A stretch of DNA of 64,000 nt from Mucilaginibacter phyllosphaerae (GCF_004378255.1 NZ_SNQG01000006.1:124001-188000), one strand, 5' to 3'. Numbered from the stretch's first letter, positions 1 through 9,512 are shown. The notes: generated by a model from the letters alone, not told the origin. Numbers and translations: made by a program.

Positions 1-317
1 TGAATATCGCGTTTAGCATCGGCCGATTGCAAGAATAACAACTGCGCCTGTATCACATTCGCATTCTGATCATAAATAGGATCGCCCAGGAAAATGATGC
101 GGTCCATCATCAAACGCGAAAAAACATCTAACTGCGAGATATTTAACTGGCGTTCTTCAATAATATAAGGTGTATAACCCATTGGCGGGGTTACAATACC
201 TGTTGGGGTATTGCTGCGGTTTACACCACCAATAAACCTATCTACATAAGTGCTGCTGATACGATGATGTTTAACAGCATATTTTCTGAATTCGTTTTTA
301 TCTGGATTACTGTTCAT
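1..317 (-). CDS. clpP: ATP-dependent Clp protease proteolytic subunit (3' end cut by window)
   Basis: Serine protease subunit that forms the ClpP barrel and degrades proteins unfolded by ClpX or ClpA/C in the cytoplasm. Only the first 105 or so codons are present. The translation contains the typical ClpP stretch DVFSRLMMDRIIFLG at about residues 63-77, and the frame is open to the window edge. The start at 317 is the first ATG of the frame and gives an MNSNPDKNEF N-terminus. The catalytic Ser, His and Asp lie beyond the edge. It sits downstream of tig on the same strand, the conserved tig-clpP order, but a repeat and a possible terminator separate the two, so co-transcription is uncertain. 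Confidence 0.93.
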   Translation of the reverse strand, partial: MNSNPDKNEFRKYAVKHHRISSTYVDRFIGGVNRSNTPTGIVTPPMGYTPYIIEERQLNISQLDVFSRLMMDRIIFLGDPIYDQNANVIQAQLLFLQSADAKRDI

Positions 318-435
318 GTGTGTATGTTTTATTTGTTAGGGTTGGGGCGGTTGCCCGCGATAAATATAGTTTTTAGTTGAATAGATTTTAAACTATTTAG
401 TTTGATAAAAGTAAAAAAACAGCCGGCCCCCATGA

Positions 436-514
436 GCCCCCTCTAAATCTCCTCCGTAAAGGGAAATTTTTTAATTTTATACAGTCCTCTTCTTTGGAGA
501 GGGTTGGGTGAGGC
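436..514. repeat. GC-rich palindromic intergenic repeat (family G)
   Basis: This begins with GCCCCCTCTAAATCTCC and ends with GGGTTGGGTGAGGC. The same arrangement recurs at 22869-22945 and 22952-23031, and a partial form lies at 46752-46822. The two ends are imperfect inverted repeats. It fills most of the tig-clpP gap. No protein is encoded. Confidence 0.7.
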
Positions 515-524
515 TTTATAACAC

Positions 525-554
525 AAAAGCACTTGCTGTTGGGCAAATGCTTTT
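525..554 (-). terminator. Possible terminator between tig and clpP
   Basis: AAAAGCACTTGC at 525-536 pairs with GCAAATGCTTTT at 543-554, with one wobble in the minus-strand RNA. It lies 30 nt after the tig stop. The T-run after the stem is short, so it may be only partly effective. Confidence 0.4.
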
Positions 555-583
555 GGTAAACATGGTATTAAAACTCTTATTGC

Positions 584-1933
584 TTATGCAGCAAGCTTGT
601 TAAAATCAGAGAACAGGATCTCTTTTTTATCAAGCGTAATCACGCTCTTGATGTAATCAAACACCTTAAGCGCTTTTACCTGTTCAAATATTTTGTTAGC
701 ATTCTCTTTGTTTTGCAGGTATTGTACCGTGTACTGGCCCAGCTGCTCTTCTGTTAAAGCCTGCGGGCTGTACATTCTGAATTGCTGCTCTAAACTGCCT
801 TTTGCAAATTCAAACACTTCCTCGTATTTAATATCGATGCTGTTATCCTTCATCAATTTATTTTCAATCAGTGTCCATTTCAGGTTCTTAGCAAAATCAG
901 CGTAGCCACCTTCCAACTCTTCGTCGGTCAGTTTTTCGTTAGTAGCTTTTAACCAGCGTTTTAAAAATGCATCCGGTAGGTCAAAACTTACTTTATCTAT
1001 GCTGTAAGTATAAATTTCGTCCTGCAGTTTGCGCTCGGCATCCTGGGTCATCATCATTTCTAACTCTTCGGTTATTTTAGCCCTGAAACCGGCTTCGTCG
1101 GTTACAACACCTTCACCAAATAATTTATCAAAGAACTCCTGGTTTAAATCACCCTCTTCTAAACGGTTAACATTTTTAACCGTTAGTTTGAAGTTTGATT
1201 TAAGATCTGCTGCTTCATCCTCTTCAATTTTTAATAACCCTGCAACCTTGGCTGCATCATTATCAAAAGCAGCGTTGATGTCAAATACCACCTCATCGTC
1301 TTTTTTCAAACCAATTAACGATTTTTTGATCTCCTCATTCTTGATCTGATCTAAACGTACTGAAGTGATATTGTTTATGCCTCCCTCAAAAACAGAACCA
1401 TCCGGAGAAAGCTGCGCTAATTCGGCATAAAGCACATCATCGTCTGCCGATACGTCAGGATTTGTCATTTTGCCATAGCTTCTGCGGATGTTTTTGATAC
1501 GAGACTCCAAAGTCTCATCATCAACTTTTATCACATACTGGGTCAGTTTATCTTTTGATGAAAAATCAATATCAAACTGCGGTGCCAAACCAACTTCGTA
1601 ATTAAACTCAAAGTTATCGGCAAAATCCCAGTTATACTCTTTGGTTTCATCAACCTTAGGTAAAGGCTGGCCCAATACTTCCAGTTTTTCTTCGTCAAGA
1701 TATTTGTTTAATGTATCAGACAGCATGTTGTTGATCTCGTCAACCAGGATGCTTTTACCATACATTTTTTTAATATGTGCAACCGGTACCATACCCGGGC
1801 GAAAACCTGGTAATTTTGCTTTTTTAGCTTGGTCTTTCATTGCTTTTTCAACCTTCGGCTGGTAATCCTCCGGGTTGATATTGATCTTAACAACTGTGTT
1901 CAGGTTATCAATCTTTTCCTGTGATATATTCAT
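584..1933 (-). CDS. tig: Trigger factor, ribosome-associated chaperone
   Basis: Folding chaperone that binds the ribosome exit tunnel and shields nascent chains; the family is also a peptidyl-prolyl isomerase. The protein is 449 residues, normal for the family. The ribosome-docking signature is visible as GFRPGMVP at residues 43-50 in the N-terminal domain, followed by a divergent central FKBP-like region (about 160-245) and a helical C-terminal chaperone domain. The middle domain is poorly conserved, as is common in Bacteroidota, so isomerase activity cannot be assumed. The start MNISQEKI fits family N-termini and has an exact TAnnTTTG box 68 nt upstream. clpP follows on the same strand. Confidence 0.95.
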   Translation of the reverse strand: MNISQEKIDNLNTVVKININPEDYQPKVEKAMKDQAKKAKLPGFRPGMVPVAHIKKMYGKSILVDEINNMLSDTLNKYLDEEKLEVLGQPLPKVDETKEYNWDFADNFEFNYEVGLAPQFDIDFSSKDKLTQYVIKVDDETLESRIKNIRRSYGKMTNPDVSADDDVLYAELAQLSPDGSVFEGGINNITSVRLDQIKNEEIKKSLIGLKKDDEVVFDINAAFDNDAAKVAGLLKIEEDEAADLKSNFKLTVKNVNRLEEGDLNQEFFDKLFGEGVVTDEAGFRAKITEELEMMMTQDAERKLQDEIYTYSIDKVSFDLPDAFLKRWLKATNEKLTDEELEGGYADFAKNLKWTLIENKLMKDNSIDIKYEEVFEFAKGSLEQQFRMYSPQALTEEQLGQYTVQYLQNKENANKIFEQVKALKVFDYIKSVITLDKKEILFSDFNKLAA

Positions 1934-2000
1934 CTTTTTACCTGGTATTAATTTATCTTTTTTGAAAGTACCGCCGTTTGGCTGTACAAAATTCGAGGCG

Positions 2001-2008
2001 CAAAAGTA
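2001..2008 (-). promoter_or_regulatory. Bacteroidota -7 box upstream of tig
   Basis: The minus strand reads TACTTTTG, an exact TAnnTTTG match 68 nt upstream of the tig start. No clear TTTG -33 element is visible at the usual spacing. Confidence 0.5.
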
Positions 2009-2149
2009 TGAATTTATTTTTAAAATTCAGGTTTAAGTAATTTAAGATAAGCATACATAGCAGCGCACATTTTCGCCCTTAAAACGCCTTTTTAAACAAC
2101 AAAAACGGCCAGAAGCCGTCATTGTAATGCTGTGTAATACTTTTAAAGG

Positions 2150-2875
2150 TTAATTTATCTTTTTAACCGACGAAGCGCCGGACTGATCATTGTTCACCTT
2201 GCCGGGGTTGCCTCGGTATTGGATATCTGATGAACCGCTGGTATGCACATCCAATTCGTTCAGTACATTTATTTTGCATTCGCTGGCGCCCGATGTGCTG
2301 ATCTTATATTTGCCAACCACAAAATCAAGCGCCTCTACCTTGCCCGATCCGCTCATGTCTATATCGTGCGATGCTGCCTGCCCCTTCAGATAGATCTCGC
2401 TGGAACCGCTGGCACTTGTATGCACCTTAGCTGCGTTAAGCTCAATATCTATTTTGGTAGAACCGGAAAGATCAATATCAAGGTCTTTGGTGTTTAAACG
2501 CCCGTCCGACTTAAAATCTACAGCACCTGCTGCTGCTATACCATCCAGGTTTTTAACGCCTATGGTAAGCGTAGCTTCCCCGCTTGGGCAGATATTTTTA
2601 CGTGAATGAACGGTTAAGGTGTTGCCCTCAATAGTTGTTTCTACATATTTCATCAGGTTATCATCAATACTGATAGAGATCGCCTCTGAACTATCCTGCT
2701 TTAAAACTACCCGGTAACCTCCAGACACATCTATTTTGGTAAAGCTTTTCATTTTACGGCTTTCGGTGCGGATCTCTCCCTTGCCTTTTATACACCTGAA
2801 ACGGCGGCATGAAGAGAATAAGGTAACTGATACGGCTGCTATCAGTATAAGTATTTTAAAGTCGATCTTTTTCAT
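2150..2875 (-). CDS. Head-GIN domain (DUF2807) lipoprotein
   Basis: Envelope protein of unknown molecular role. I chose the start at 2875 because it gives MKKIDFKILILIAAVSVTLF followed by a lipobox ending SSC, a lipoprotein signal peptide; the upstream ATG at 2944 adds 23 polar residues before it. The mature part has the repetitive beta-helix pattern of DUF2807: repeated segments such as ASGSSEIYLKG, DMSGSGKVEAL and STSGASECKI, in which Ser/Gly turns alternate with short strands. The C-terminus repeats HTSGSSDIQYRG. It lies upstream (minus strand) of the tig promoter and next to two further GIN-type genes. The protein is probably outer-membrane anchored and periplasmic. Confidence 0.85.
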   Translation of the reverse strand: MKKIDFKILILIAAVSVTLFSSCRRFRCIKGKGEIRTESRKMKSFTKIDVSGGYRVVLKQDSSEAISISIDDNLMKYVETTIEGNTLTVHSRKNICPSGEATLTIGVKNLDGIAAAGAVDFKSDGRLNTKDLDIDLSGSTKIDIELNAAKVHTSASGSSEIYLKGQAASHDIDMSGSGKVEALDFVVGKYKISTSGASECKINVLNELDVHTSGSSDIQYRGNPGKVNNDQSGASSVKKIN

Positions 2876-2935
2876 AGTGTGTTTGGTTTTATTTTTTGAC
2901 GATGGTTTACGGGATGAAGTTACAGTAAAAATAAA

Positions 2936-2965
2936 AAAAGCCATCTAATTTATCTGATGGCTTTT
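2936..2965 (-). terminator. Rho-independent terminator after the second GIN gene
   Basis: AAAAGCCATC at 2936-2945 pairs perfectly with GATGGCTTTT at 2956-2965. In the minus-strand transcript it is followed by a long T-run. It lies 31 nt past the stop at 2996. Confidence 0.75.
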
Positions 2966-2995
2966 GATGTATGATAGGCTTTGCAGGGTTAATGG

Positions 2996-3610
2996 TTATA
3001 AACCGGCCAACTCATTTTGTTTTGCTTTGGCAATTGTATTATCGGCTATCTGGCTTTTTGAAGCATTTACGGCTACAAAATCTTTCTGATCAACGTTTGC
3101 AGCCTGTGCATACTTTAAGCTGTAATCGTTTACGTTGCCGGTTAATGTTGCCTTGGCATTATCATTTACAGTTATAGTTGCTTTGTATGCATCCAATTTT
3201 AAGTTGGCGGTTGCGGTGTTGTAAAGGTTTACTTCCAAATCCAGCCTGGCTAAGTTACCGAATGATTTTACCGCTGCGTTATCATAAGCGGTAATGGCCT
3301 GCAGGTCGGCAGCGGTTACCCAAACTACCAGCTTTTCGTTCTTGTAAGATGATATGCGTAATACGCCGTTTTGGCTTTGTACCAGTGCGCTTTCTGCATA
3401 ATACTTGTTATAAACCTTAACCCGGTCGGTTGCACCGTCTGATACATAAAGTTCAACATTTCCGTGGATCTCGATCTTATTGATCCTGCTGATGTTGGTT
3501 AATACGGTGCTGGTTTCGCCATTGTTATTTTTAACGTTTGCATCAGCATTTTTGGTGGTTACCATTGCCATAATCATTACGGCTGCGATGGTGAAGATTG
3601 TTGTTTTCAT
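2996..3610 (-). CDS. GIN-type (DUF2807-like) secreted protein, paralogue 1
   Basis: 204-residue exported protein of unknown function. The start at 3610 gives MKTTIFTIAAVMIMAMVTTKNADA, a Sec signal peptide; the longer frame from 3697 runs through the conserved upstream regulatory region and is unlikely. The body shares long stretches with the gene at 3978-4586, for example INKIEIHGNVELYVSDGATD and KLVVWVTA.DLQ, so the two are tandem paralogues. The pattern of short strands with polar turns (TANLKLDAYKATITVNDNAK) fits DUF2807. Its C-terminus is more diverged than the rest. It has its own upstream control region and its own terminator, so it is probably transcribed alone. Confidence 0.8.
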   Translation of the reverse strand: MKTTIFTIAAVMIMAMVTTKNADANVKNNNGETSTVLTNISRINKIEIHGNVELYVSDGATDRVKVYNKYYAESALVQSQNGVLRISSYKNEKLVVWVTAADLQAITAYDNAAVKSFGNLARLDLEVNLYNTATANLKLDAYKATITVNDNAKATLTGNVNDYSLKYAQAANVDQKDFVAVNASKSQIADNTIAKAKQNELAGL

Positions 3611-3725
3611 GATATTAATATTTTGATTATGAATACTATAAGTTGTGTTATTAAATACATCTATATGACGAACAGGCCGCCGAAACGTTACAGCCAATTA
3701 GTGTATATTAGACACAGTGCGGGTT

Positions 3726-3734
3726 TATGTCGGT
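3726..3734 (-). promoter_or_regulatory. Conserved half-site upstream of GIN paralogue 1
   Basis: The minus strand reads ACCGACATA within the dyad GTTTA-tgtcgg-TAAAC (plus strand 3723-3738). The identical 16 bp occurs the same distance (about 115 nt) upstream of paralogue 2. A second half-site 21 bp away (3747-3755) matches at only 5 of 9 positions. Confidence 0.45.
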
Positions 3735-3914
3735 AAACGGCAGAAACAAGGCGGCGAAAGCAGTTTGTTGAAGAGAGATAAGGATCAGGAAATAAGAGTC
3801 AGGATGTAAAATACAAGAAATAAGATGCAAGAATTAAGAAATTCGTTGTTGTTATTTTGAGGCTGTTTTTTGATGGATGGCTGATAAGGGTTGGTACAAC
3901 TTAAAGTTTATAGC

Positions 3915-3943
3915 ACAAAAAAACCACCGCGCCGGCGGTGGTT
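3915..3943 (-). terminator. Rho-independent terminator after GIN paralogue 2
   Basis: AACCACCGC at 3922-3930 pairs with GCGGTGGTT at 3935-3943 around a 4-nt loop. Seven T follow in the minus-strand RNA. It lies 35 nt past the stop of the gene at 3978-4586. Confidence 0.85.
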
Positions 3944-3977
3944 CCTCTGATATATATTGAACTTTTGCAAAGTGTGC

Positions 3978-4586
3978 TTATAAGGTGGCCAGTTCTGATA
4001 CCTTAACGTTAGCAGGCAGGCTGATGGTGGTTTTATTACCGTTTACGGTTGCCAGTTGCGAGTGGTTAACCGTTGCAGATTGGTCTTGCTTTAAGCTGTA
4101 ATCGTTTACAGTACCGCTAATGTTGGCTTTAGCACGGTCGTTTACCACAATGCTTGCTTTGTAAGCGTTGATCTTAAGATCGGCTGTGGCAGTATTGTTC
4201 AGCGTTACTTCCAGGTCGAGTTTTGCCAGGTTACCAAATGATCTAACCTGCGAATTATCATTTGCGATGATGGTTTGCAGATCGTTAGCGGTTACCCAAA
4301 CCACTAATTTTTTATCAGAATAGGATGAGATGCGCAGGGTACCGTTCTGGCTTTGTACCAGTGCACTTTCGGAATAGTACTTATTATAAACCTTCACCTG
4401 GTCGGTAGCACCGTCTGATACATACAGCTCAACGTTTCCGTGTAACTCGATCTTATTGATCTTGCTGATGTTTGTTAATACAGTGCTTGCTTCTTCGTTG
4501 TTGTTATTTGCTGAGGCAAAGGATGAAGTTGCAGTACCTAATGCTAAAGTAAAGATGGTTGCTATTGTTAAAATTGAAGTTTTCAT
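3978..4586 (-). CDS. GIN-type (DUF2807-like) secreted protein, paralogue 2
   Basis: 202-residue exported protein, tandem paralogue of the gene at 2996-3610. MKTSILTIATIFTLALGTAT leads to SSFASANN, a Sec signal peptide with a probable AXA cleavage site. The central region INKIELHGNVELYVSDGATD to NDYSLKQDQ aligns without gaps to the neighbour. Function unknown; the family is typical of Bacteroidota envelopes. It has a well-formed terminator and an upstream region conserved with its paralogue, including paired 9-bp repeats at 4706-4735, so it is probably regulated by the same factor. Confidence 0.8.
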   Translation of the reverse strand: MKTSILTIATIFTLALGTATSSFASANNNNEEASTVLTNISKINKIELHGNVELYVSDGATDQVKVYNKYYSESALVQSQNGTLRISSYSDKKLVVWVTANDLQTIIANDNSQVRSFGNLAKLDLEVTLNNTATADLKINAYKASIVVNDRAKANISGTVNDYSLKQDQSATVNHSQLATVNGNKTTISLPANVKVSELATL

Positions 4587-4705
4587 GATACTAATATTTT
4601 GATTGTGAGTGAATTATTTTTTTCTTGTTTTTAAATACACCAATATGACTCCCCCGCTCAACAAACGTTACAGCAGTTTTGTGGGGAATAGATGTACAGG
4701 CTGTT

Positions 4706-4735
4706 TATGTCGGTAAACGCCGGATTTATGACGGT
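4706..4735 (-). promoter_or_regulatory. Paired 9-bp direct repeats, candidate LytTR-type operator
   Basis: On the minus strand ACCGTCATA (4735-4727) and ACCGACATA (4714-4706) are direct repeats with 12 bp between them, a 21-bp period. LytTR-family regulators are known to bind paired 9-bp direct repeats about two helical turns apart. The pair lies about 120 nt upstream of the start at 4586. The link to a LytTR regulator is inference; none is encoded in this window. Confidence 0.4.
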
Positions 4736-4760
4736 GAATGCTGAAGAATTTTTGAGATCA

Positions 4761-4791
4761 GATTCGACAACTTTTAAAAAGTTGTCGAATC
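4761..4791. repeat. REP-like hairpin 5' of the RAYT gene
   Basis: GATTCGACAACTTTT and its exact reverse complement form a 15-bp stem around one base, 58 nt before the RAYT start. It is the C-G version of the hairpin that recurs five times downstream of the gene (5558-5937). Confidence 0.8.
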
Positions 4792-4848
4792 TTGACTATG
4801 ATTACAAATCTTATCCGACTTATCAATATATTTAAGCAATAATAACAA

Positions 4849-5478
4849 ATGGCAAAATCCGAACATTATTACACAAAATTTGAAGAAGGCTGCTTTTACC
4901 ATATTTATAATCGCAGTATCGACAAGCAATTAATGTTTAAAAGCGATGCCAATTGTAGATACTTTTTAAAAAAGTTCGATCAGTATTTATCATCGGTTAT
5001 CGATACCTATGCCTACTGTTTATTAGGCAATCATTTTCATTTACTTATTCATGTGCATGAAAATCTAACGGATTTTAAAGAAACAAAAAACATCGATCCG
5101 TCAAAATCCACCCATGATATCATAAGCCATCAATTTAGAAAGTTCTTTCAATCCTACTCTATGGCTTTTAATAAGCAGTATAAACGGGTTGGCACTTTAT
5201 TCCAAACGCCATTTAAAAGGGCTTTAGTTAATGATAGCAGTTATTATAGTCAACTTGTTTATTACATACATGCAAATCCCCAAAGCCATAATCTGACTGA
5301 AGATTTCAGAAACTGGGAATGGAGCTCCTACCATAGTATTTTGTCAGATAAACCAAGTAAATTAAAGAAAATTGAATTAATAGAATGGTTTGGCAGTAAA
5401 CAAGCTTATCAGGATTATCATCATGAATACCGAAACAATATGATACAGGAAAAACTTATGATTGATATGAATGAATAG
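4849..5478 (+). CDS. REP-associated tyrosine transposase (RAYT, Y1/IS200-like)
   Basis: Single-strand DNA transposase-like HUH endonuclease. The 209-residue protein carries NHFHLLIHV at residues 61-69, giving the HUH pair H62 and H64. YYIHANP at 138-144 and WEWSSYHSIL at 157-166 are further hallmarks of the Y1/RAYT group; a tyrosine near 132-139 is the likely nucleophile. RAYTs do not usually move themselves but are associated with REP hairpins, and here one hairpin precedes the gene and five follow it in a regular array. The frame is intact, with codon use richer in A+T than the neighbours, which fits horizontal origin. No classical IS ends are seen. Confidence 0.9.
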   Translation: MAKSEHYYTKFEEGCFYHIYNRSIDKQLMFKSDANCRYFLKKFDQYLSSVIDTYAYCLLGNHFHLLIHVHENLTDFKETKNIDPSKSTHDIISHQFRKFFQSYSMAFNKQYKRVGTLFQTPFKRALVNDSSYYSQLVYYIHANPQSHNLTEDFRNWEWSSYHSILSDKPSKLKKIELIEWFGSKQAYQDYHHEYRNNMIQEKLMIDMNE

Positions 5479-5483
5479 ATTCT

Positions 5484-5946
5484 ACAACTTTTATCCGGAT
5501 TCAACAACCTTTAACCAGATTCAACAACCTTTAACCAGATTCAACAACTTTCAAACAGATTTGACAACTTTTAAAAAGTTGTCAAATCGTAACTGTTACA
5601 GTAATAGTGCGTGGAACCAAATCAGGTTCAACAACTTTCAAACAGATTTGACAACTTTTTAAAAGTTGTCAAATCGTAACTGTTACAGTAATAGCGCGTG
5701 GAACTAAATCAGGTTCAACAACTTTCAAACAGATTTGACAACTTTTTAAAAGTTGTCCAATCGTAACTGTTTACAGTAATAGCGCGTGGAACTAAATCAG
5801 ATTCAACAACCTTAAACAGATTGGACAACTTTTTAAAAGTTGTCCAATCGTAACTGTTTACAGTAATGGCGCGTGGAACTAAACCACATTCAACAACTTT
5901 TAAACAGATTGGACAACTTTTTAAAAGTTGTCAAATCGTAAATCCA
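5484..5946. repeat. Tandem array of REP-like hairpins downstream of RAYT
   Basis: Five hairpins lie at 5558-5588, 5645-5675, 5732-5762, 5819-5849 and 5907-5937, spaced 87-88 bp. Each unit has a roughly 31-bp near-perfect stem, a short dyad CTGT(T)TACAG just after it, the conserved stretch GCGTGGAACTAAATCAG, and a half-copy TTCAACAAC before the next stem. The fifth stem position varies as T-A, G-C and (upstream copy) C-G; units 3 and 5 have it unpaired. Irregular shorter copies occupy 5484-5550. The array fills the space to recQ and encodes nothing convincing. Confidence 0.85.
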
Positions 5947-5957
5947 ATCGTAACTCT

Positions 5958-7850
5958 TTATAAATAATAATTACCGCCATCTGTTTTTACTTTGCCGGCA
6001 TCAAGCAGCAGGCGCAGGGTTTCTATGCGTTCTTTTTCGGTGCCCAGCTTCAGGGAGGTGATCAGGCCGGCAAGGGTGTGGGTATCGGTACTGAGTAACT
6101 GCACTATCTCATTGGTGATATCGTCTAATATCTCGTCGGCATTTTTTTGGCGGCGCTCTTCCAGGCAAACATCACACACCCCACATTTTGGTGCGTTTAA
6201 TTCATCAAAATAGCTCAACAGCATCTGGCTGCGGCAGCGTTTATGCTCGGCATAAGCAAAAACGGCTATCATTTTTCTCCGGTAGGTTTCTTTCCGCTGA
6301 TCTATAGACGCTTTATTGATATACAGGTTATCGGCATGCTGCCTTGGCTTTAACCAGGTTATTTGCGGCTTATCTGTTTGCGGCAGGTAATTTAACAGGT
6401 TAAAACCCTGCAGTTGCTGCAGGGCTTGTACCACCTGCTGGGTATTCATACCTGTACGGCGGGCTATATCAAATTCCCTGATCCGCACATAATTTTCAAA
6501 CGATCCGCCGTACGAGCGCAGCAGGGTTTTAATGAACAGGTCCCACCCTTTATTCTGGATCTGGAAATTGTACAGCTCTTCATTCAATACTTCAAACCTA
6601 AAACGCGATGGCAAAAAAACACTTTCGTTAAAGGCCACGTACTCGTCCTGCTCTAAAAACTTAAGGGCGTTTAAGGTTTTAATGGCATCCAGCTGAAACC
6701 TGCTGCAAAACTCGCCCAAATCAAGCTCAAAGCCGGCACCTTCGCCCGCATCATAAGCCAGCTGGCAGTAATTGGCCAGGTGATGGTATATTTGTTTGAT
6801 CTCGTTTACCGAGGGGAAATTTTGCAGGAATTTTTTCTCCTGGCGTAACCTGTCGGTTGGGTTATACAGCAGTACGCCGTAAGCCCGTTTCTCGTCGCGC
6901 CCGCCCCTGCCCGCTTCCTGATAATAGGCTTCCAGGCTATCGGGCATATCCTTATGTACCACAAACCTAACATCGGGTTTATCTATCCCCATACCAAAGG
7001 CATTAGTGGCTACGATGATCTGTATGCTGTTACTTTTCCAGGCATCCTGTTTAGCCGACCGCTCTTCGGCGGGCAAACCTGCATGATAATAATCGGCTTT
7101 AATATTATTTTGCTGGTAAAACTTAGCGATCTCAAACGTTTCTTTCCGGCTGCGTACATATACAATACCGCTGCCGCCAATACCACGGGCAACATCCAGC
7201 AGTTTGCGAAACTTATCCTCGGTGGTTTGCACTACATAACGCAGATTTTTCCTTTCAAAACTTTGCTGATAAACTATCCCGTTCTTAAACAGCAGCTTGT
7301 GCTGTATATCTTCACGCACCTCTGCGGTGGCAGTTGCCGTTAAGGCCAGCACGGGCACTTTAGGATGCAGTTCGCGCAGATCGGAAAGGTGCAGATATGG
7401 CGGGCGAAAATCATACCCCCATTGCGAGATACAATGCGCCTCGTCAACCGCAAACAGGTTCACCTTCATATACCGGATCCGCTCGCGCACCAGTTCAGAC
7501 AGTAAACGCTCGGGCGACAGGTATAAAAATTTTACCGGGCCATACACGCAGTTATCCAAAGCAATATCCACCTCGCGCCTGCCCATGCCCGATACAATGG
7601 CCATAGCCTCGATACCTTTCGCCTTCAGGTTCTCTACCTGGTCTTTCATCAGGGCTATCAGTGGGGATACCACAATACAGATCCCCTCCATGGCCAGCGC
7701 AGGCACCTGGAAACATACCGACTTACCGCCACCCGTAGGCAGCAAAGCCAGGGTATCCCTACCTTCTAATACGGATGTAATGATCTCTTCCTGCAACGGC
7801 CGGAAATTATCATGCCCCCAGTATTGTTTAAGTATCTCGCGTGGTGTCAT
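5958..7850 (-). CDS. recQ: ATP-dependent DNA helicase RecQ
   Basis: 3'-5' superfamily 2 helicase for recombination and fork repair. Residues 38-44 are the Walker A PTGGGKS; DEAH is at 136-139 within VDEAHCISQWGYDFRP. Domain 2 carries the arginine-finger region GRGGRDEK. A zinc-binding segment with CRSQMLLSYFDELNAPKCGVCDVC-type cysteines lies near 545-570. At 630 residues it lacks a recognisable HRDC domain, being shorter than E. coli RecQ's C-terminal extension, and ends in a small helical tail. The start codon lies 11 nt after a strong hairpin on the same strand, an unusual leader. gltA is upstream on the same strand. Confidence 0.94.
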   Translation of the reverse strand: MTPREILKQYWGHDNFRPLQEEIITSVLEGRDTLALLPTGGGKSVCFQVPALAMEGICIVVSPLIALMKDQVENLKAKGIEAMAIVSGMGRREVDIALDNCVYGPVKFLYLSPERLLSELVRERIRYMKVNLFAVDEAHCISQWGYDFRPPYLHLSDLRELHPKVPVLALTATATAEVREDIQHKLLFKNGIVYQQSFERKNLRYVVQTTEDKFRKLLDVARGIGGSGIVYVRSRKETFEIAKFYQQNNIKADYYHAGLPAEERSAKQDAWKSNSIQIIVATNAFGMGIDKPDVRFVVHKDMPDSLEAYYQEAGRGGRDEKRAYGVLLYNPTDRLRQEKKFLQNFPSVNEIKQIYHHLANYCQLAYDAGEGAGFELDLGEFCSRFQLDAIKTLNALKFLEQDEYVAFNESVFLPSRFRFEVLNEELYNFQIQNKGWDLFIKTLLRSYGGSFENYVRIREFDIARRTGMNTQQVVQALQQLQGFNLLNYLPQTDKPQITWLKPRQHADNLYINKASIDQRKETYRRKMIAVFAYAEHKRCRSQMLLSYFDELNAPKCGVCDVCLEERRQKNADEILDDITNEIVQLLSTDTHTLAGLITSLKLGTEKERIETLRLLLDAGKVKTDGGNYYL

Positions 7851-7860
7851 CTGTTTTTAT

Positions 7861-7889
7861 AAAAAAAGCCCGTCGTGCGGCGGGCTTTT
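7861..7889 (-). terminator. Strong hairpin and T-run immediately upstream of recQ
   Basis: AAAAGCCCG at 7864-7872 pairs with CGGGCTTTT at 7881-7889. The minus-strand RNA continues in a T-run that ends about 10 nt before the recQ ATG. It could terminate gltA transcripts or act as an attenuator of recQ. No promoter box was found between it and recQ. Confidence 0.75.
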
Positions 7890-7915
7890 AATTAGGTATC
7901 ATGTGCGGGCAATTT

Positions 7916-8059
7916 ACTCACCCGGTCTTTGTTTCGCTCGACCACCCTCTCTTCGCTGCGCAGAAAGAGGGTTTTTTAATCCCCCCCCTTCAGAGAGGCT
8001 TTCTCACACTATTTGCAAAGCAGAGAGGGTAGAGCAGCGCAGCGTAGCCGGGGTGAGTT
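7916..8059. repeat. Long imperfect palindrome between gltA and recQ
   Basis: The ends ACTCACCCGG (7916-7925) and CCGGGGTGAGT (8048-8058) are inverted. Inner arms containing ACCCTCTCTTCGCTGCGCAG and GAGAGGGTAGAGCAGCGCAG also pair. It resembles an intergenic palindromic element of about 145 bp. No coding potential is supported. Confidence 0.65.
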
Positions 8060-8079
8060 ACCTTGAAGAGGCGATCTAA

Positions 8080-9366
<1,287 letters not shown>

Positions 9367-9386
9367 AGAATAAATAGTATTTGCAA

Positions 9387-9394
9387 CAAATGTA
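9387..9394 (-). promoter_or_regulatory. Bacteroidota -7 box of gltA
   Basis: The minus strand reads TACATTTG, an exact TAnnTTTG, 21 nt from the gltA start. The predicted leader is about 10-15 nt. Confidence 0.55.
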
Positions 9395-9512
9395 AATAAA
9401 TCTGCGTATTAATAGCCTTTAAGATATATTTACTCTTTGTAAAATTCTTATTAAGTAATTATGGCCATCGCCCCAATATTGTTTGGTATAAATAAACCTT
9501 TGTCTATCGTAT

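Noticed and set aside
5471..5662. 63-residue frame after the RAYT gene
   Set aside because: It reads through the REP-like hairpins and overlaps the RAYT end; its composition is that of the repeat.
7297..8079. 260-residue plus-strand frame antisense to recQ and into the gltA-recQ gap
   Set aside because: It is antisense to the conserved RecQ helicase core and then runs through an intergenic palindrome. No family resemblance.
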